64,000 nucleotides of DNA from Epiperipatus broadwayi (GCA_028023455.1 JAQFVV010000073.1:188001-252000); one strand, 5' to 3'; counted from the first letter of the stretch, positions 48,775-62,236 are shown. The notes: generated by a model from the letters alone, not told the origin. Translations and numbers: made by a program.

Positions 48775-51100
48775 ATGAGACTATGAAGTGAGTTTACAAG
48801 TGGCAAAACGAATACATTAAGCCAATATCCCACAGGATATCACCTCAATGGCATAAGAATACCATCTTCTCTCTTATTACTTTAAAACAATAAATCTACA
48901 GTACTCCTACATCTTTAATAAAAAATGATGAAGTAAATGACTCTTAATAAATTAATCTGAATATCTCTATTAAAATGATTTAGCTAAAATTATATCAGGT
49001 TCTTTAAAATAATTCTAAAATAATTATAACTTCTGTAATTAAGTATGATAAGGGATTTGATATCATTCCTAACTACATATGACTAATACTACTACTAATA
49101 ATATAATAATATTAATCTTCAATCTATAATTTAGTCTCATAACTTTTCTACTAGTAATATTACTTATGTATAGCACATAATAATAATGTAATGTAATATT
49201 CTATTATCCATCTAGCATCTTAAATAAACATATATGGTATGATCTTATAATCTGAGAATATGTGGCAATCATTTCTAATATAATTCTGTGTAAATATTCT
49301 GTGGTTATTCTATGACCATCATAATGATATAATAAATGAAATTTCTTTAATGAAAATCATATCACTAAAACATTATAACTCTTAAATAATAACTTTATTT
49401 ATGTTGTGCAAATATCATGTCTTAATTCTAATTATCTGTGATTATGTAATTGTGATGTGAAGAAATTGAGTCTACATCAAGATTTATAAACAAAACTTAA
49501 CAAATTTATTACTAAACTTTAACAATAAATTATATACAGTATATACAACATGAATGAACTTTGCTTTACTCCCATTTAGGTAAACTCTCAAAAAAAAATA
49601 TATATTAAATAAAATAAATATCGGATACAAAAACATTGCTTTATAAAATACTTATCATTAAAACATTACCATAATATCTTTATGGCCTCCATTAAGTTTC
49701 TTTAATTCAGTACATTGCAAAAGTATCATTTAAATTATTAATTCAATATACATTTATCATTTATTATTTAGTTTTTAAAATACTTTTACTATCTCATATA
49801 ATTATTCTTAACCTATTCATAATGTAAATAATCTTAATTAATAATATATCCATTAATCTAGACTGCTTACTACTCATCAATATAATGTTAAATAAAATGT
49901 AGTATTGATGTGTTATTAATATAGAATAATTTTTATATAAAATTATGATCACTTATATTCTTCAAATGCGATTTAGTTATATCTCTTTTACTTGTAAAAA
50001 TATGCATTAAAATTGAATCTGTTAAAACTTAATGACTAAATAATATCTTTAGAAAACACACTTTATTCATTATTTATTTATTTGTAATAAATAATAATGA
50101 GTCCCAAATATAAAAAGTTTATGATTCCTTATTAACAAGTTATAATCTTGTACTCTTTACACTTACTTATATCCTTACTTTAAAACAATATAACCCATCC
50201 TATTCTCTTCAATAATAATTCTGCATTTTAACTTATTCAACATTTCATATTTTGAAATACTATCCTTTACGATGCAATCCAAGCAATATCGATAGTAAAT
50301 ACACAAGGAGGTATATGGAATAAATTAGATTTTAATTTAATAGCACTTCTATTAAATAACCATCATGGTCACAGTGTATCATAAATAAGGTATGACTACT
50401 TTAGTTCATCATCTCTACTAATAAACATAATGTCCAAGCTATTTATTCAGCTCTATGGAACATTACAACTTCAACATACAGAAAATAACACTACCATGAA
50501 CATATACAAGCTATAGGGCTAAATTATCTATACTTGCACGACAACCACTATGGTCTACACTTATTCCCATATAAACAAATCCTACATAAAATATTATCAT
50601 GGTCCCATTTACTTTAATACTAAGCTTACATCACTAAATCTCTTCCTACATTCTTATAGCAATAAATAAATTCATGTCTAAAATAACCATCTAACCAATC
50701 GATAAGAAAAGATTATTTTACCCCTTAGTAACCTTAAACATAAATACAAAGTATTGATATCCCAGTTTATTATTTTTATAACTTAAAATAAAGCTTAAAT
50801 TCAGTTATAATAGAATCATATACTTATATTTCCTTTATATTAAAATGTACTTATAATATTACTAAAAGTATGCATATTTTTTAAACCTGAATAAACAAAT
50901 TATAAACTATGTGTATGCATTGTGTTTTTCATACTTGCTTTATACATCCATACTAAAATATACAATAATAAAATACATAATAAATGATCAATACTTTTAT
51001 AATTGTTACCATCAGTAATACGTCTTCATTGTCGATTGTTCCATTAATATTTTTGGATCACGAACTAAATAAAACATTATTTAAATATCACTCATTCCAC
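48775..51100. repeat. Long dispersed repeat, copy 2
   Basis: Diverged match to 39395-42450, with the same order of landmarks (CCCACAGGATATCACCTCAA, TGGCATAAGAATACCATC, AACAATAAATTATATACAG, CAAGCTATTTATTCAGCTCT). No conserved frame. It lacks the inverted cassette found in copy 1. Confidence 0.55.
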
Positions 51101-53311
51101 ATCATCATACTTTAAAATATTAAACTTCTTTTTTAAAAATTATTAAAGTTTTTTTTATAATAATTAATCACTACGTTAGTAATAATTTAATGTTCTATGT
51201 TCCTACCCTATTTCTATTCTATAAGCATTATGATAAAAGTTAGTAAATAAGATTTAAAATTATATTTACAAAAAGAAACTCCGACAAAGTTCATTATAAA
51301 AAATGTCCTGTTCCTCTTGTACAGTATTTGTTGACAAAAAACATCTTCATTTAACACAAAAAAAACCCACGCATGCTCCAATAGTTCCACTTTCATGACA
51401 TATCCAACAATTTTTTTTAAGAATAAAGAAAATAAAACAAAAGTAAGTCGATTTGTAAAATATTCCAACTGCAATACAAATAGTTCTAAGTTCTTCTTTT
51501 ATTTCCAACAGTAATTGTTAAATGTATTTTTTAATCCTCTAATACAACATATATTTTCTAAAATTTTACTGCTTTCAGTTAAATTTCCCACAGGCCAGTA
51601 TTCCCGGATACAACACAGCATTCATGGTATTTATTATATAGTTTTAAATATTTTTATAAGTACTTTTCCGAAAATCTTTTACATGTCCAGCATACAACAA
51701 CTAACTTATTTTAAAGATTTTTCCAATATAATATAAATTATTTTACTAATAATCTTCATTTTTAATTTTTTTTTAAAAATTATGTTTTTTTAAAAAATCA
51801 ATTTTCAATATTTCTTCATAAAGAAATATTTCAGTATCTTAAATAATTGTTATTTTTACATTAACAGTTTTTTTTTAAAAAAAAAACTATTCTATTTTAA
51901 AATAGCTTTCAGAATAAAAGATTTCATATTCTTTTCTTTCCATCTTTGACAAGCTTTTCTGAATCTCCTCCATGAAGTTCTATTTATTGAATTTACTATT
52001 AAGTTAGCATGACCGCTTAACATAGGAAAAATTATATATCTTGTAGAAATATAATAATTCGATATTTTCCTCCATAAATTTAAGGTCAGTGATGACTCCT
52101 TCATGTTTAAGCTGATGTTAAATTAGATGTAATAAATTAGCAGGCAAGGAATTAATTAATTTTTTTAGCCACACATCTCTATATCACATGATCTAATAAT
52201 AATGAATAAATATCCCTGTTTTTAGAATTTAAAATAATAAAATTGACTATTACTAATATATGTAATTAACTAAAGTTGTAGTAACAATAACAACAATAGT
52301 AAGAATTAAAATAATAGCAATCTGCAAAATTTGTGCAGCTCTTTTATACTCAAGCCTACTACACATCTGATTGGTCAAATTAAACAATGCTTACTTTTTA
52401 CAACCCTGGGAAAAAAAAGCTGGATTAAAGTTAAAACAAATAATAATTTACTAAATATTTATTTTTTATTATATTATTTAATTCTTAATTAATTTTCATA
52501 TTTTATTCACACTTAATAAATACTTTAAAATATCTTTTAAAAATCATATTACAATATTTATTACTATTTCTATCCTTCTTTTAAACCAAAACATATTTAT
52601 TTTTAAAACAAAACAAAAATCTGATTTTATTTATTACATTCATTTTAAAGACCCAATTTAATATTTATAACAGATAATATTATTTTATTCTGGGATAGAC
52701 AAATCTAATATTTTTAAATCTTATATTAGAATTTTAAAATAGTTTTGAACTTTATTAAAAAACTTCTCAAGCACACATGTAAACATCTACACATCACGTG
52801 ATTTACAAAAATACACGAGATGCTAATAATTTAACTGAAAATAAAATAAATGATTTAATTTACAAAATATTACATAAAAATAATATAGCAAAATTTAGAA
52901 TAATTATTCCAATATTATAAAATCAAATATGCATTTTTCTCCCACATTATTACTTTTAATTAAATGATTTTTTAAATATAACTATTAAATACAATTATTA
53001 TTATTAAATATTCTACTCGTTTAACTTTAAATTACTACTTTTAAAATTTACTTTAATCACTTATTTATAAGACTTATTAAATCAGTATTTATTATGGCCA
53101 GCTTTCCCAACCATACAATCGTATAATGATTTTTAGTTAACTGTTTTCTTTCAAACAATATTATACAGCAATTATTTTTACTTATCCTAACTAAATTATT
53201 AAAAGATCATCCACACATAACATACATCATTGCCTTACTTAGCTTTGAAATTTAAAATTTTCCAGTAATTTGACCTAAACAATTCATTCTTACCTAAACA
53301 AAAGGGTGGAA
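51101..53311. other. AT-rich DNA, nothing recognised
   Basis: Small frames at 51214-51474 and 51515-51736 are low-complexity with no recognised family. Confidence 0.5.
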
Positions 53312-53472
53312 TATATATATATGAAAAACAAAACAAGTTATTCATGTAACTTGCTATCACTTGTTATTTATGATCAATAGATGGCGTTTTACCAAAACCA
53401 CCGAAACAAGTGTAGAATTTGTTTACATAAATGACAAAAGAGTCAGAATTAACTATCTCTTTCATTTGCTCA

Positions 53473-53518
53473 CCCTCAGATCAGCTGATTTCAAGCTATT
53501 TGCTATCATCAGTGAAGG
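53473..53518 (-). ncRNA. Hammerhead ribozyme, family A copy 5
   Basis: Identical in fold to copy 3: intact core, helices I-III and C17. Confidence 0.85.
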
Positions 53519-53554
53519 ACAGAGTCAGTGTTTAGATCTAGTTTCTAACTCTAT

Positions 53555-53600
53555 CCTTCACTGATGATAGCAAATAGCTTGAATTAAGCTGATCTGAGGG
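53555..53600 (+). ncRNA. Hammerhead ribozyme, family A copy 6 (catalytic box damaged)
   Basis: Core CTGATGA and helix I are intact, but GAAATCAGC is replaced by GAATTAAGC, so A15.1 and helix III are lost. Probably inactive. Confidence 0.75.
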
Positions 53601-53711
53601 TGAGCAAATGAAAGAGATAGTTAATTCTGACTCTTTTGTCATTTATGTAAACAAATTTTACACTTGTTTCGGTGGTTTTGGTAAAACACCATCTATTGAT
53701 CATATATATAT

Positions 53712-55830
53712 GCAATCTTCCTAAATCAATTATTGCAGGATCTTTATGATTTCTTTGTGTCATCAAATGGTGATAAAGTCTAACCATTGTAATGCTTAGT
53801 ATCCAAACAAATGTGGAATGATTTAAAACAAAGTTTTCATGGATTTTGGGGGAAAAATTGCTACAAAATCAGGAACTTCATAAGTACGACTTCGTTGTGG
53901 GAATTGTTCTAAGTAGTTGGAGTTTAGAATCATTCAACATTCATGAATAAAAGAAAAATATCATCTGCCAGAGACACTGGTGCCACTCTTACAAATTTTA
54001 ACCCTTTATTTTCAAAGAATTATAAGTTTTCATTGAATTTTGATAATTTTGAATATTTTGTATTTGTATTTTTGTGTATACTGACAGTTGAGTTAAGATT
54101 TTTTTTGCCTTTCTACTCATTTGCAGAATATATTTTATTTTTATTTTTTCTAGAATCTTAAAATTTAAAGAAACCATTATGCTTAAATTTTTATAGAGGG
54201 AGAATATATATAAATACACAACTCAAGGTATATATATACTTTATATATGTTTGTAAATAAAATCTTATAATAATTGGCTGCATTAGGCTTGACATCTGGA
54301 CACTGACTTATAGGACAGAGGTAAGATTTTTAAGCATTTACATTTAATTAGGCATTTAGTATATAAAGTTAAATATTCATTTTACTTACTAATGATTAAT
54401 TACATAAGAGTAATTTTCCTGTTTGTATGATTAACCATCTTATGAACGGCTTCTATCTATAAAACATAAATTAGCAATCCATAGACATAAGTTTAATACA
54501 CGTCCAAATGACACAATTAATTAAACATTAAACACCTAAAAATATAGGTTGATTCTTGGAGTAATAGTTACATTATTCTATATTGTTGTGCATTGTAATT
54601 TTCTTTTATTTTTTTTAAAATTGATATGCTTAATATTTAACATACTTCTAGTTGTATTATAGTAAAGATACATATCCAAATTTATGATATTCATGTTTAT
54701 ATTTTCATTAATTTACAATTGTTATAAATTTGGAACCCATATTTTGTTAATAAATATTTGTTGTTTAAAGTTAGAAAATTTTGTTTTTCTGATCTCTAGA
54801 TTGTCAAGCATCTATGTTCACATATCTTTTATATGTTCATGATATTTGTATGGGAAGACTTAAAAATATATTCACTAGTAGAAAAGACATTAGGGACCAG
54901 TATAGAGATTGTATTATTGCCAGTCTGTTTAAATCCATCCTTGAGGAGAGTTAAAGGCAAATTTTTTCATTGAGTTTGATCTCCGAGATGTAATGGGACC
55001 TGTAAGTTAGGAAATTTCTATGTAGACCATCTTAAATTGTATTTTGACTAAATTTTAAAATTTAACTCAACTTTAGTAGACAAGCTCAAGTATTGGTCAG
55101 GTATAGTGTAGACCTTTCCCCATATTCTTGAACAACAATATTCCCTTTTCTCACCATTTCATTTTGATATCTCCAGTATTCAATTGGAAATTGGGTCAGT
55201 CAGTAGCCCATTACAGTATATATAACCCAAAGTGATATGTTTGTTTTTAAAATGTTAAGATTTTAACATAAATATATTTTTGAAATGAAAATAGCATGTT
55301 AAAACTAAATAATAAAAAAATTGAATGTATTTGAAATGAAGGATTGATAAAGTGAAAGAAAAAATAAAAAGAGGTCTGACAAAGGAAAAAAATTACCAAG
55401 GTAATACAACCAGAAATATCAAATTGGAAGTAAGAAGATATAATTTTCCAAAATAAGAAAGGCCAAAAACACAAAGAGTATAAAGATTTTTAAAAAAATG
55501 AATAGAAAATTTCAAAACGCATCCAAGAAGGTTAATCCTAATTTTGTAATAATATTTGTAAAATCATTGAAAGTAAAAACAAGTTCAAAAAATAAGACTA
55601 TTTTTCAAAGTATTTATTTTAATTAGAAGAATATGATATGTATTTTTTCAATCTTAAAATATAATTTTCAATGTTTTATATAAATATAATTTGTACACAT
55701 CATTTCAAACACTTTACGGCAAAATTTTAATATATATATATATATATATATATTGAACCAGGTCCATTTAAAAGAAACTGTTTAATTGAGGTTTAACCTT
55801 TTTAGCAAAATTTTAAATTTTATGTTTTTT
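53712..55830. other. AT-rich DNA, nothing recognised
   Basis: Only short frames on both strands; no repeat borders recognised. A (TA)n tract lies at 55731-55754. Confidence 0.5.
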
Positions 55831-56810
55831 ACATTACATGAATGAACTGGTCCTTCAAGAAGAGGGGAGAATACCATCAATAGCAGATCTGTCAATGATA
55901 CCCATGGTCAGACTGAGCTATGCAAAACATAACACAATCTCATTTCCAGACCGTGGCCCACTTCGACTGTTAGATTCCAACCCTTATCATCCCAAGCACT
56001 TTATTTGTTTAGAGGTAAATATCAGGCACTAGCTAATTACATGAAGTAATTAACATGCCTAGATGGAAGGCCCATAATCCAGCACTTGAAATATCCCATG
56101 ACTAGCTCATACTCTGTCTCAGGGTTCAGCATATTTACTTAGCACATAAATTAACTTACACAATAATTGACTGGTGATGCAGTGACAAGAGAAAAAAAGA
56201 AAATAGACAAAATAACAATTAAGGCAAACATTAATATTTATTTTAAACACATGCATATATAATATAACACACTAATATTGAAATTTACATATAAGACATA
56301 TAAGTAATTACTCAGGCTAAACTATGATAGTCCTTTATCAATTAAAGTTCATTTATTTAAATATAAAGAGTCTAGTCTGTGATCATAATATATTTTAAAT
56401 TTCTTTACCAAGGATTTCGTTGTGTGTATTTTCCAACCAGTTGGCATTTTTGGTTCTCCATCGATGGCTTCATGACTTGTTTCCATCCTGTGACTCAGCA
56501 TTGGAGAAGAGAGAGAGAATAGCAGTAGCATCTATTTTTATGATTTTGGTATCAGTTTCCAGTATTTGTTCCAGATGGAATAGTTTATTTGTTGAGGTTT
56601 GGGGCATGAAGCCCTCTCTGACCCCTTCATGGCATATGCAGATTCTCCATTAATGTTGACCACAGCAGTGAGTGACTGGTTTATTACTGCATTCTGAATA
56701 TCTGGATCTCTGGTTGTTTGGATTCTGAATTTTGTTTGAACTGAATAATAATAATCCGAACAGATGAATGAGGTAGCAAATTGCATCCCTGACTGTATCA
56801 CAAACCAGAC
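55831..56810. other. GC-richer segment with short frames, unclassified
   Basis: Two patches stand out in G+C. On plus, 55838-56032 holds a 64-codon frame (VLQEEGRIPSIADLSM, SFPDRGPLRLLDSNPYHPKH). On minus, 56801-56349 holds two overlapping frames separated by a probable frameshift (RIQTTRDPDIQNAVINQ, NGESAYAMKGSERASCPKP, then MLSHRMETSHEAIDGEPK). The non-random look suggests old coding sequence, perhaps a decayed transposase, but I recognise no family. Confidence 0.3.
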
Positions 56811-57163
56811 TGAATAATAATAGAAAGAATGACTTTATATATTCTTTTCTCTCCTATTATTTTAATTTCTTATCATTATTTTTTTAATTTAGATCTTAAC
56901 TTGAAATGTTTTTTAATTAATTTTTCATTACTGGTTATCTTAATTCCTTGCTCAGATCATCTAAGCATTCTCGATAAGATGCTTAACAGTTTTTTTTAAA
57001 TTAATACAACTATTGATTTTCATTCTATTATTAATCAAAATCTTATAAAATAATTACATAATGAAAGTTTTTTTTTTACAAACAAATTTTTGCAGACTAA
57101 TTTTATTCTAAATTTTACATATTTATTTAGTTTTCACTTTATAAAAGCCCCTTTCCTTAAAAA

Positions 57164-57171
<8 letters not shown>

Positions 57172-57262
<91 letters not shown>

Positions 57263-57272
57263 GAGAGAGAGA
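57172..57272. repeat. (GA)n microsatellite, about 100 bp
   Basis: GA units preceded by poly-A and interrupted twice by GACA. Confidence 0.97.
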
Positions 57273-57657
57273 ATCTTTTTTTAGTTCTATCATATACATT
57301 TCTCCCCCTCCTACTAAGAAGTTTTATTCTAAGAGAAAACTAGGATCAATATTTTTTATTTTTTTGTTTAAAAAAAATCTTTAAATTATGCCACTTATAA
57401 TTTATTTGTATCTGTAATTTTTAATAAAATTACAATACATGTATCACTGTTCAATAGCAGTACGCTACCCTGCCTTCCATTTGAGAGTAAAATGCATCTA
57501 TTTGACCCATTTTAGCTCTGACATTTTATTTTAAACATTTTAATTTGATTTTTCATTTTTATTTACTTATTATTTTTTTCTACCAAATAAGTTTTAGAAT
57601 TGTTACAGATCAATATAGCACAGAGGGTGACTTTTCTTAAGCTACTTTTCTTTCCAG

Positions 57658-57722
57658 ACTGTCAATGTTGATTCCAACAATCAAATGCTATGTGATGACC
57701 ATGAGGACAACACTTTTTTCTG
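57658..57722 (+). other. Candidate 65-bp exon with strong splice-site matches
   Basis: Preceded by TACTTTTCTTTCCAG, a good 3' splice site, and followed by GTGAGACA, a good 5' splice site. The frame VNVDSNNQMLCDDHEDN is open through it, and the downstream text stays GC-rich. The length is not a multiple of three. With no neighbouring exons recognised this is only a candidate and could be a decayed repeat. Confidence 0.22.
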
Positions 57723-58439
57723 GTGAGACAAGGATTTTGAGATGAGGTTTGAGGCAGAATTTCCTCGGCTTAGACCAACGTACATGTTTGTGAAATGAAA
57801 CTTCATATGCAGGGTTTTCACTGGATGTTGGGATGCACACAGACTATGAAATTACATCCAAGAATGTAAAATGGGGTCATGGTGAATTTTCTCATAAAAA
57901 TTATTGAAGTATGCTATGGCCAGATAGCTTTTCAAATATCTATTGTAACAGTTGCATAAGTCTAGATCTCAAAATGTTATATATATTGTAACAGTCAAAT
58001 ATGTACACTCACATAACAAAATCTAGAACTTTAGTAAATAATCCCAAGGCCAACCAGAATATGGTGGTGAAACCACAGGTCTGATATAGCCCTAGTTCCT
58101 TTACTATTGCTCAGAGATTTACCACGTTGTGGATGACACATATGAGGTCATAGCAGTATTCCCTTTCATCACATGCCAGCAGTAAAATATCAGTAGAGCA
58201 AAAGACTGGGACAAAGTTGACATTCTATCCAGTATAGCTATATAGATATTGTGTGGCTAGGATATAATTATAAATTAGAAAGTGATTCTTAATGACTAAT
58301 AATAAATAATTACTAAATGATGGAATGATTATGATCCGATGAGCAAGACTGAGACATGAAACAAAGTTAAATTTAAAATTAATTTAATAAAAGTTAAAAT
58401 ATTAAAATAACAAATAAAACAAAATTACAATAGCTAGGT

Positions 58440-58768
58440 GGTTTGTCTCACATGCAGGTGATTAAGGGATAGTTTTTTTTAAAGTCTTATAGCATCAGTC
58501 GGGATGTGAACCTGCAACCCAGGCAACCGCCTGCAAGGCAGTCATGCTGATCTCTTGACCACCAATGCAAGACTAGTTTGGGTTCACATGCAAGTGATGG
58601 TTTTAGATATATAATTCTTTATGGATGAGTTATACATAACTTGGTTTACATGTATAGGTGGTGGATGAAATCACTCGCAGGTGATATTAAATTTCTAGTT
58701 ACAAATTATCGGGTTTCTTACATATATGTATATCACTCGTAGGTGATTATTTAATATTTAGGCACTTC

Positions 58769-58809
<41 letters not shown>

Positions 58810-58880
58810 TTGCAGTTTTTAGGTTACAAATATATAATTTACTTAGCTATATATATGTCTATCACTTGCAGGTGATGAAA
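58440..58880. repeat. Array of near-palindromic ATCACNNGCAGGTGAT motifs
   Basis: The motif CAGGTGAT, or a close variant, occurs about five times: CACATGCAGGTGATT (58448), CACATGCAAGTGATG (58587), ATCACTCGCAGGTGAT (58670), ATCACTCGTAGGTGAT (58732) and ATCACTTGCAGGTGAT (58861). Surrounding text (GTTACAAAT, ACATATATGT) is partly shared, so this is a diverged tandem repeat with spacings of about 60-140 bp. CAGGTG is an E-box; regulatory meaning is not shown. Confidence 0.65.
58488..58574 (-). repeat. tRNA-derived short repeat, copy 3
   Basis: On minus: CTTGCATTGGTGGTCAAGAG (box A-like), GCCTTGCAGGCGGTTGCCTG, GGTTCACATCCCGACTGATG (box B-like). Same family as 25321-25412; it interrupts the E-box-like array. 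Confidence 0.75.
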
Positions 58881-60780
58881 TTATAATACATTTGAATTTA
58901 TATTTTCATGAGCTTTAATATTAATTTTATAACTAAATGAATTTGCTCATGATTATCTATGCCTAGTTTATGCTATAATATGATGTAGATTTGCTTTATA
59001 GTTAGCAGAAGTGATTATAAATATTTATAAAGAACATGATGTTTTATTAAGCACGAATATTCAATGTATTCTCTATATAGCTAATATGCCTATTAAACTA
59101 GATTCGAATTCAGATCAAAGATGAAGAATACAATTATAATGGCAGGATGAACTGATGATTGGCAGCCAGACTTCAGATACTAAGGCATATATAAAACATA
59201 CAATTCTGAGTCCCTGCATCTTGTATATGTGCCTATTTCACGGGATTGGTATCATGTACTGGTTCCCTTTTACCATACTCATTGCTGCAAAATAAGAGAC
59301 CTTTAGTCCAGATGATCGAGCAATTTATTTAAGTGGGAGTCTCATGCTCTGAGGGAGTTTCATTTTCCATTCTAAGGATGCAGAATGGGGAGGTGCAAAC
59401 CTGCCCACCATCTGGAGAAAATAATTGCCCAAACTAAGAGTACTGGTGTAGCCCTAACACATACACCCAGTAAGGAAAACAGCAACAAGTGAGTATGCCA
59501 TAGTGTTTCTAAAAAACACATACACACCACTGACAACATTCTCATATAATAAAATTAAGATGCTAAACAATAGTTTCATTCATGAAACTACCCTGTATCA
59601 GTTCATTAGATAGCATCTATATTCATGCTATAAGGGAAAGCTTAAGAATATAATTTGTAAAGCTATCTATATAGGCATTTATATTTCTAGGGAGGATTAC
59701 AGTAGATTATGGGAAATTGTAATATAGAATTATAGATTTATATTGTATTTTATCACTTCAACTGAATATTACTTAAATATTATATTTAAAGCAAATCTAT
59801 CTTAGAATAACTGAAAGCTTGTAATTATATCTTAATTAAGATATTTTATCCATGTCAAAACAGAGTTTCGGTTTGTGTGTCAATATACGCGAAATTACAT
59901 ATATATGCAAAATTACATATATATGTGTGAGAATACATATTTACTTCTCATCAATGATTTAATTATGAATAAAACTTGGTTTTGAATACATGTAGCATAA
60001 ACAATTACATAATTGAAAATAATAAGGTTTGGCATAGATTTAACTAAAAGAAATGTAAGATTTAAAATAAAATAAGATTTCACGTAAGTGAAATCTAAAA
60101 TTTGGTTTTGCTTTAGTCTAATTTAAAAAGGGGTTTATGTGACATTAGCTAAGATTTGATTGATTTAGTTTAAGATAATTTGAAGTTGTTTATAAAATTA
60201 ATAAGGGAATATATTATCATTAACTTAAAATATATAAAATAGCTTAGAAATTTAACTGTCATTTAAAAATATATCACTTAAATTATATGTAATAAAAGTT
60301 ATATTAAACATTGAAAACAAATAGATTTAAGTATATTAGACTAAATACGTAAAACTAAATCAATCATGAATGAGTTCGATAAGTAAATCAATACATAAAT
60401 ACTCAAATTAATAAATTAAACATGTTATTGGCTTGGATGTGTAAATCAATAGATTTTAAATTATACAGCATTTAATAACTCAATGAACCGTTTAATAAAT
60501 CAGGGAATTATCCAATAAACCAGGTATAAATATCAAATAGTAAATCAAATGATTAAATCAAATCAGGTATCAATTATTAAATCAGGCAAGATTTCAGGAT
60601 TAAAAAAAATTACATTTAGAAGGAAGTTTAGTTTACATTATTATTATTACTTTAGATTAAGCTAGCATTTTAGAATTAGTTGACTTTAGTTGAAAGGCTT
60701 TAGAATGGAAGGAATTTATTACCATTTTCTTCTTTTTCTGATTACAAATTATTTCTTCATCATAGGACTTCTTTAGTTTG
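58881..60780. other. AT-rich DNA with a GC-richer patch at 59130-59520
   Basis: No frame, RNA or repeat family recognised. GAATACATATTTAC and ACATATATATGC are simple A/T text. Confidence 0.45.
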
Positions 60781-61080
60781 GTGGCAGCTATTGCTTCATC
60801 TCTTCCCGCATCAGGTAGCTTCTCATCGAGAGCAAGAAGACAAGGAGTTTAGCCTACTACCCAAACATCATCACCACAATCAATTTACACGTACTTTGTT
60901 AAAAAATAGACTCAATTGCATTTTCAAAATGGCTGCAGTAGTTTTTATATTAGCTCACCCCCCTCTTCTTCATTATATTATTTTTAGACCTGCCTTTCTA
61001 GTTTTCTCGCTATTGCAAACAAAATCGTGAAATCCTGATGTGTCTGATTTTCCTTTAGGTCAATTTAACCTCGGTCACTT
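60781..61080 (+). other. GC-richer patch with a small ATG frame in good context
   Basis: CAAAATGGCTGCAG at about 60926 gives a start in good context and a 34-residue hydrophobic product (MAAVVFILAHPPLLHYIIF...). AAAATGGC also resembles a YY1-type site. No family or neighbouring exon was recognised, so this is weak evidence for a gene. Confidence 0.15.
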
Positions 61081-61399
61081 GCAGTAATTTATTCAGTTTT
61101 TTAAATTTAAATCTAATTTTAACCTTAAATTGAAATTGGGTCATTTTATAGCGAGGAGGATTAACTTTTTGGTGTCATCCTTACTAGAAAAACAAATCTA
61201 AAATATGGGAAAAACATTTTGTTATATATGTAACTCGACCGTTTAATTTAGCGATATATGCAGAATTATATAATAATTTCAAATATTACTTCTAGAATAA
61301 ATATTTTAAATAAAGAAATTTTAATGTCTTAATCCTGTTAACATTATTCATTCCTGCATATATGTAGTCTCTCATTACACATACAATGCATTTTCCGTT

Positions 61400-61500
61400 T
61401 ACTTATTATTAGAAATATATATGTGTGCATTTATAGAGGTTTATATATATGAATGCAGTTTTCTCTCTATATGTAGAGATATATGCACACATACATGGTT
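61400..61500. repeat. Hairpin of TA-rich text
   Basis: ATATATATGTGTGCATTTATAGAG pairs loosely with CTCTATATGTAGAGATATATGCACACAT. Unknown role. Confidence 0.6.
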
Positions 61501-61599
61501 AACATATTTAGGTTTAAATTTAGCTGGGTTTTTATGATATTAGCATGATATATGAGGATTTTGTGGTAGTTATATAGATAGAAATACTACTATAGAATA

Positions 61600-61640
61600 T
61601 AGTAGGTGAAACAGTTGGATTGTCAAAGCTGACTGTTTCA

Positions 61641-61669
<29 letters not shown>
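61600..61669. repeat. Small hairpin TGAAACAGT/ACTGTTTCA followed by (AT)n
   Basis: A 9-bp perfect stem spans 61607-61640, and then a (TA)n tract begins at once. Such TGTTTCAATATAT junctions are probably the end of a short repeat. Confidence 0.65.
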
Positions 61670-61671
<2 letters not shown>

Positions 61672-62094
61672 AAGATGCTATTTATTAAATGAACAATTAA
61701 TAATGTGTTGTCTTTCATATAATTAATAAGCGACATGTTCTAGTGAGCTAGAAACCTAATTCCATTTTAAAATTAAATGTCACAAATTGAATTAAACATG
61801 CACATATTATTAGTATTTATGAAATTAATACATTAAAGAATAACCCTTATAATATTATGAAAAGTGAATATAAGCTCAGATATATTATTTTTACAATTAA
61901 TATAGTAATATATTTGTAAAATATGTTTTCTAATCATATGGAAGTATCATACTAATATTTGTGAATTTCATAAATTTATAAATAAATACACATATGTAAA
62001 TAAGTAATGAAATAATATTACTGAGGAAAAAATTGATATAAGTTCGATATAAAAAATACATAGTTTATTAAATGCTAAGCCATATGTTCATTTC

Positions 62095-62236
62095 AATTTT
62101 AGACATATGTGTGTGTGTGGTCATGTGTGTTGGTTGTATAAGATAGAGTGCATATCGGAAGGAGGCTTGAAAATCTGTGTTCAAATATCCTATATTACAA
62201 TTAAACTTCAAGTATATGATATATATATATATATAT
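62095..62236 (+). repeat. Family B repeat fragment and (AT)n
   Basis: GACATATGTGTGTGTGTGG, TCATGTGTGTTGGTTGTATA and AGATAGAGTGCATA match the right half of the 44.8-45.1 kb palindrome (ATGTGGTCATGTATATTGAT, GTATAAGATAGAGTGGATG). It ends in (AT)n at 62219-62236. No hammerhead core is present in this fragment. Confidence 0.6.

Larger units (their letters stand above)
53312..53711. mobile_element. Inverted pair of family A hammerhead units
   Basis: About 190 bp of minus-oriented unit (53320-53525) joins a plus-oriented unit (53526-53704). Both outer ends match the outer ends of the 47-kb array (ATGAAAAACAA...GTTATTCATG and CACCATCTATTGATCATATA) and abut ATATATATAT. The junction reads GAAGGACAGAGTCAGTG. 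As at 47 kb, the minus unit is cut just outside helix I of its hammerhead, but the plus unit begins elsewhere (at AGTCAGTGTTTAG). The two halves are over 90 percent complementary by eye, giving a 380-bp palindrome. Confidence 0.85.

Noticed and set aside
53361-53787. Mirror-image 67-codon proteins on both strands
   Set aside because: They arise from the inverted hammerhead repeat units, whose conserved feature is the RNA fold, not a protein.
57090-57284. Arg-Glu repeat protein
   Set aside because: Translation of the (GA)n microsatellite.
59148-59185. CTGATGATTGGCAGCCAGAC as a hammerhead ribozyme
   Set aside because: A short helix II is possible, but GAAA is absent and helix I does not form.
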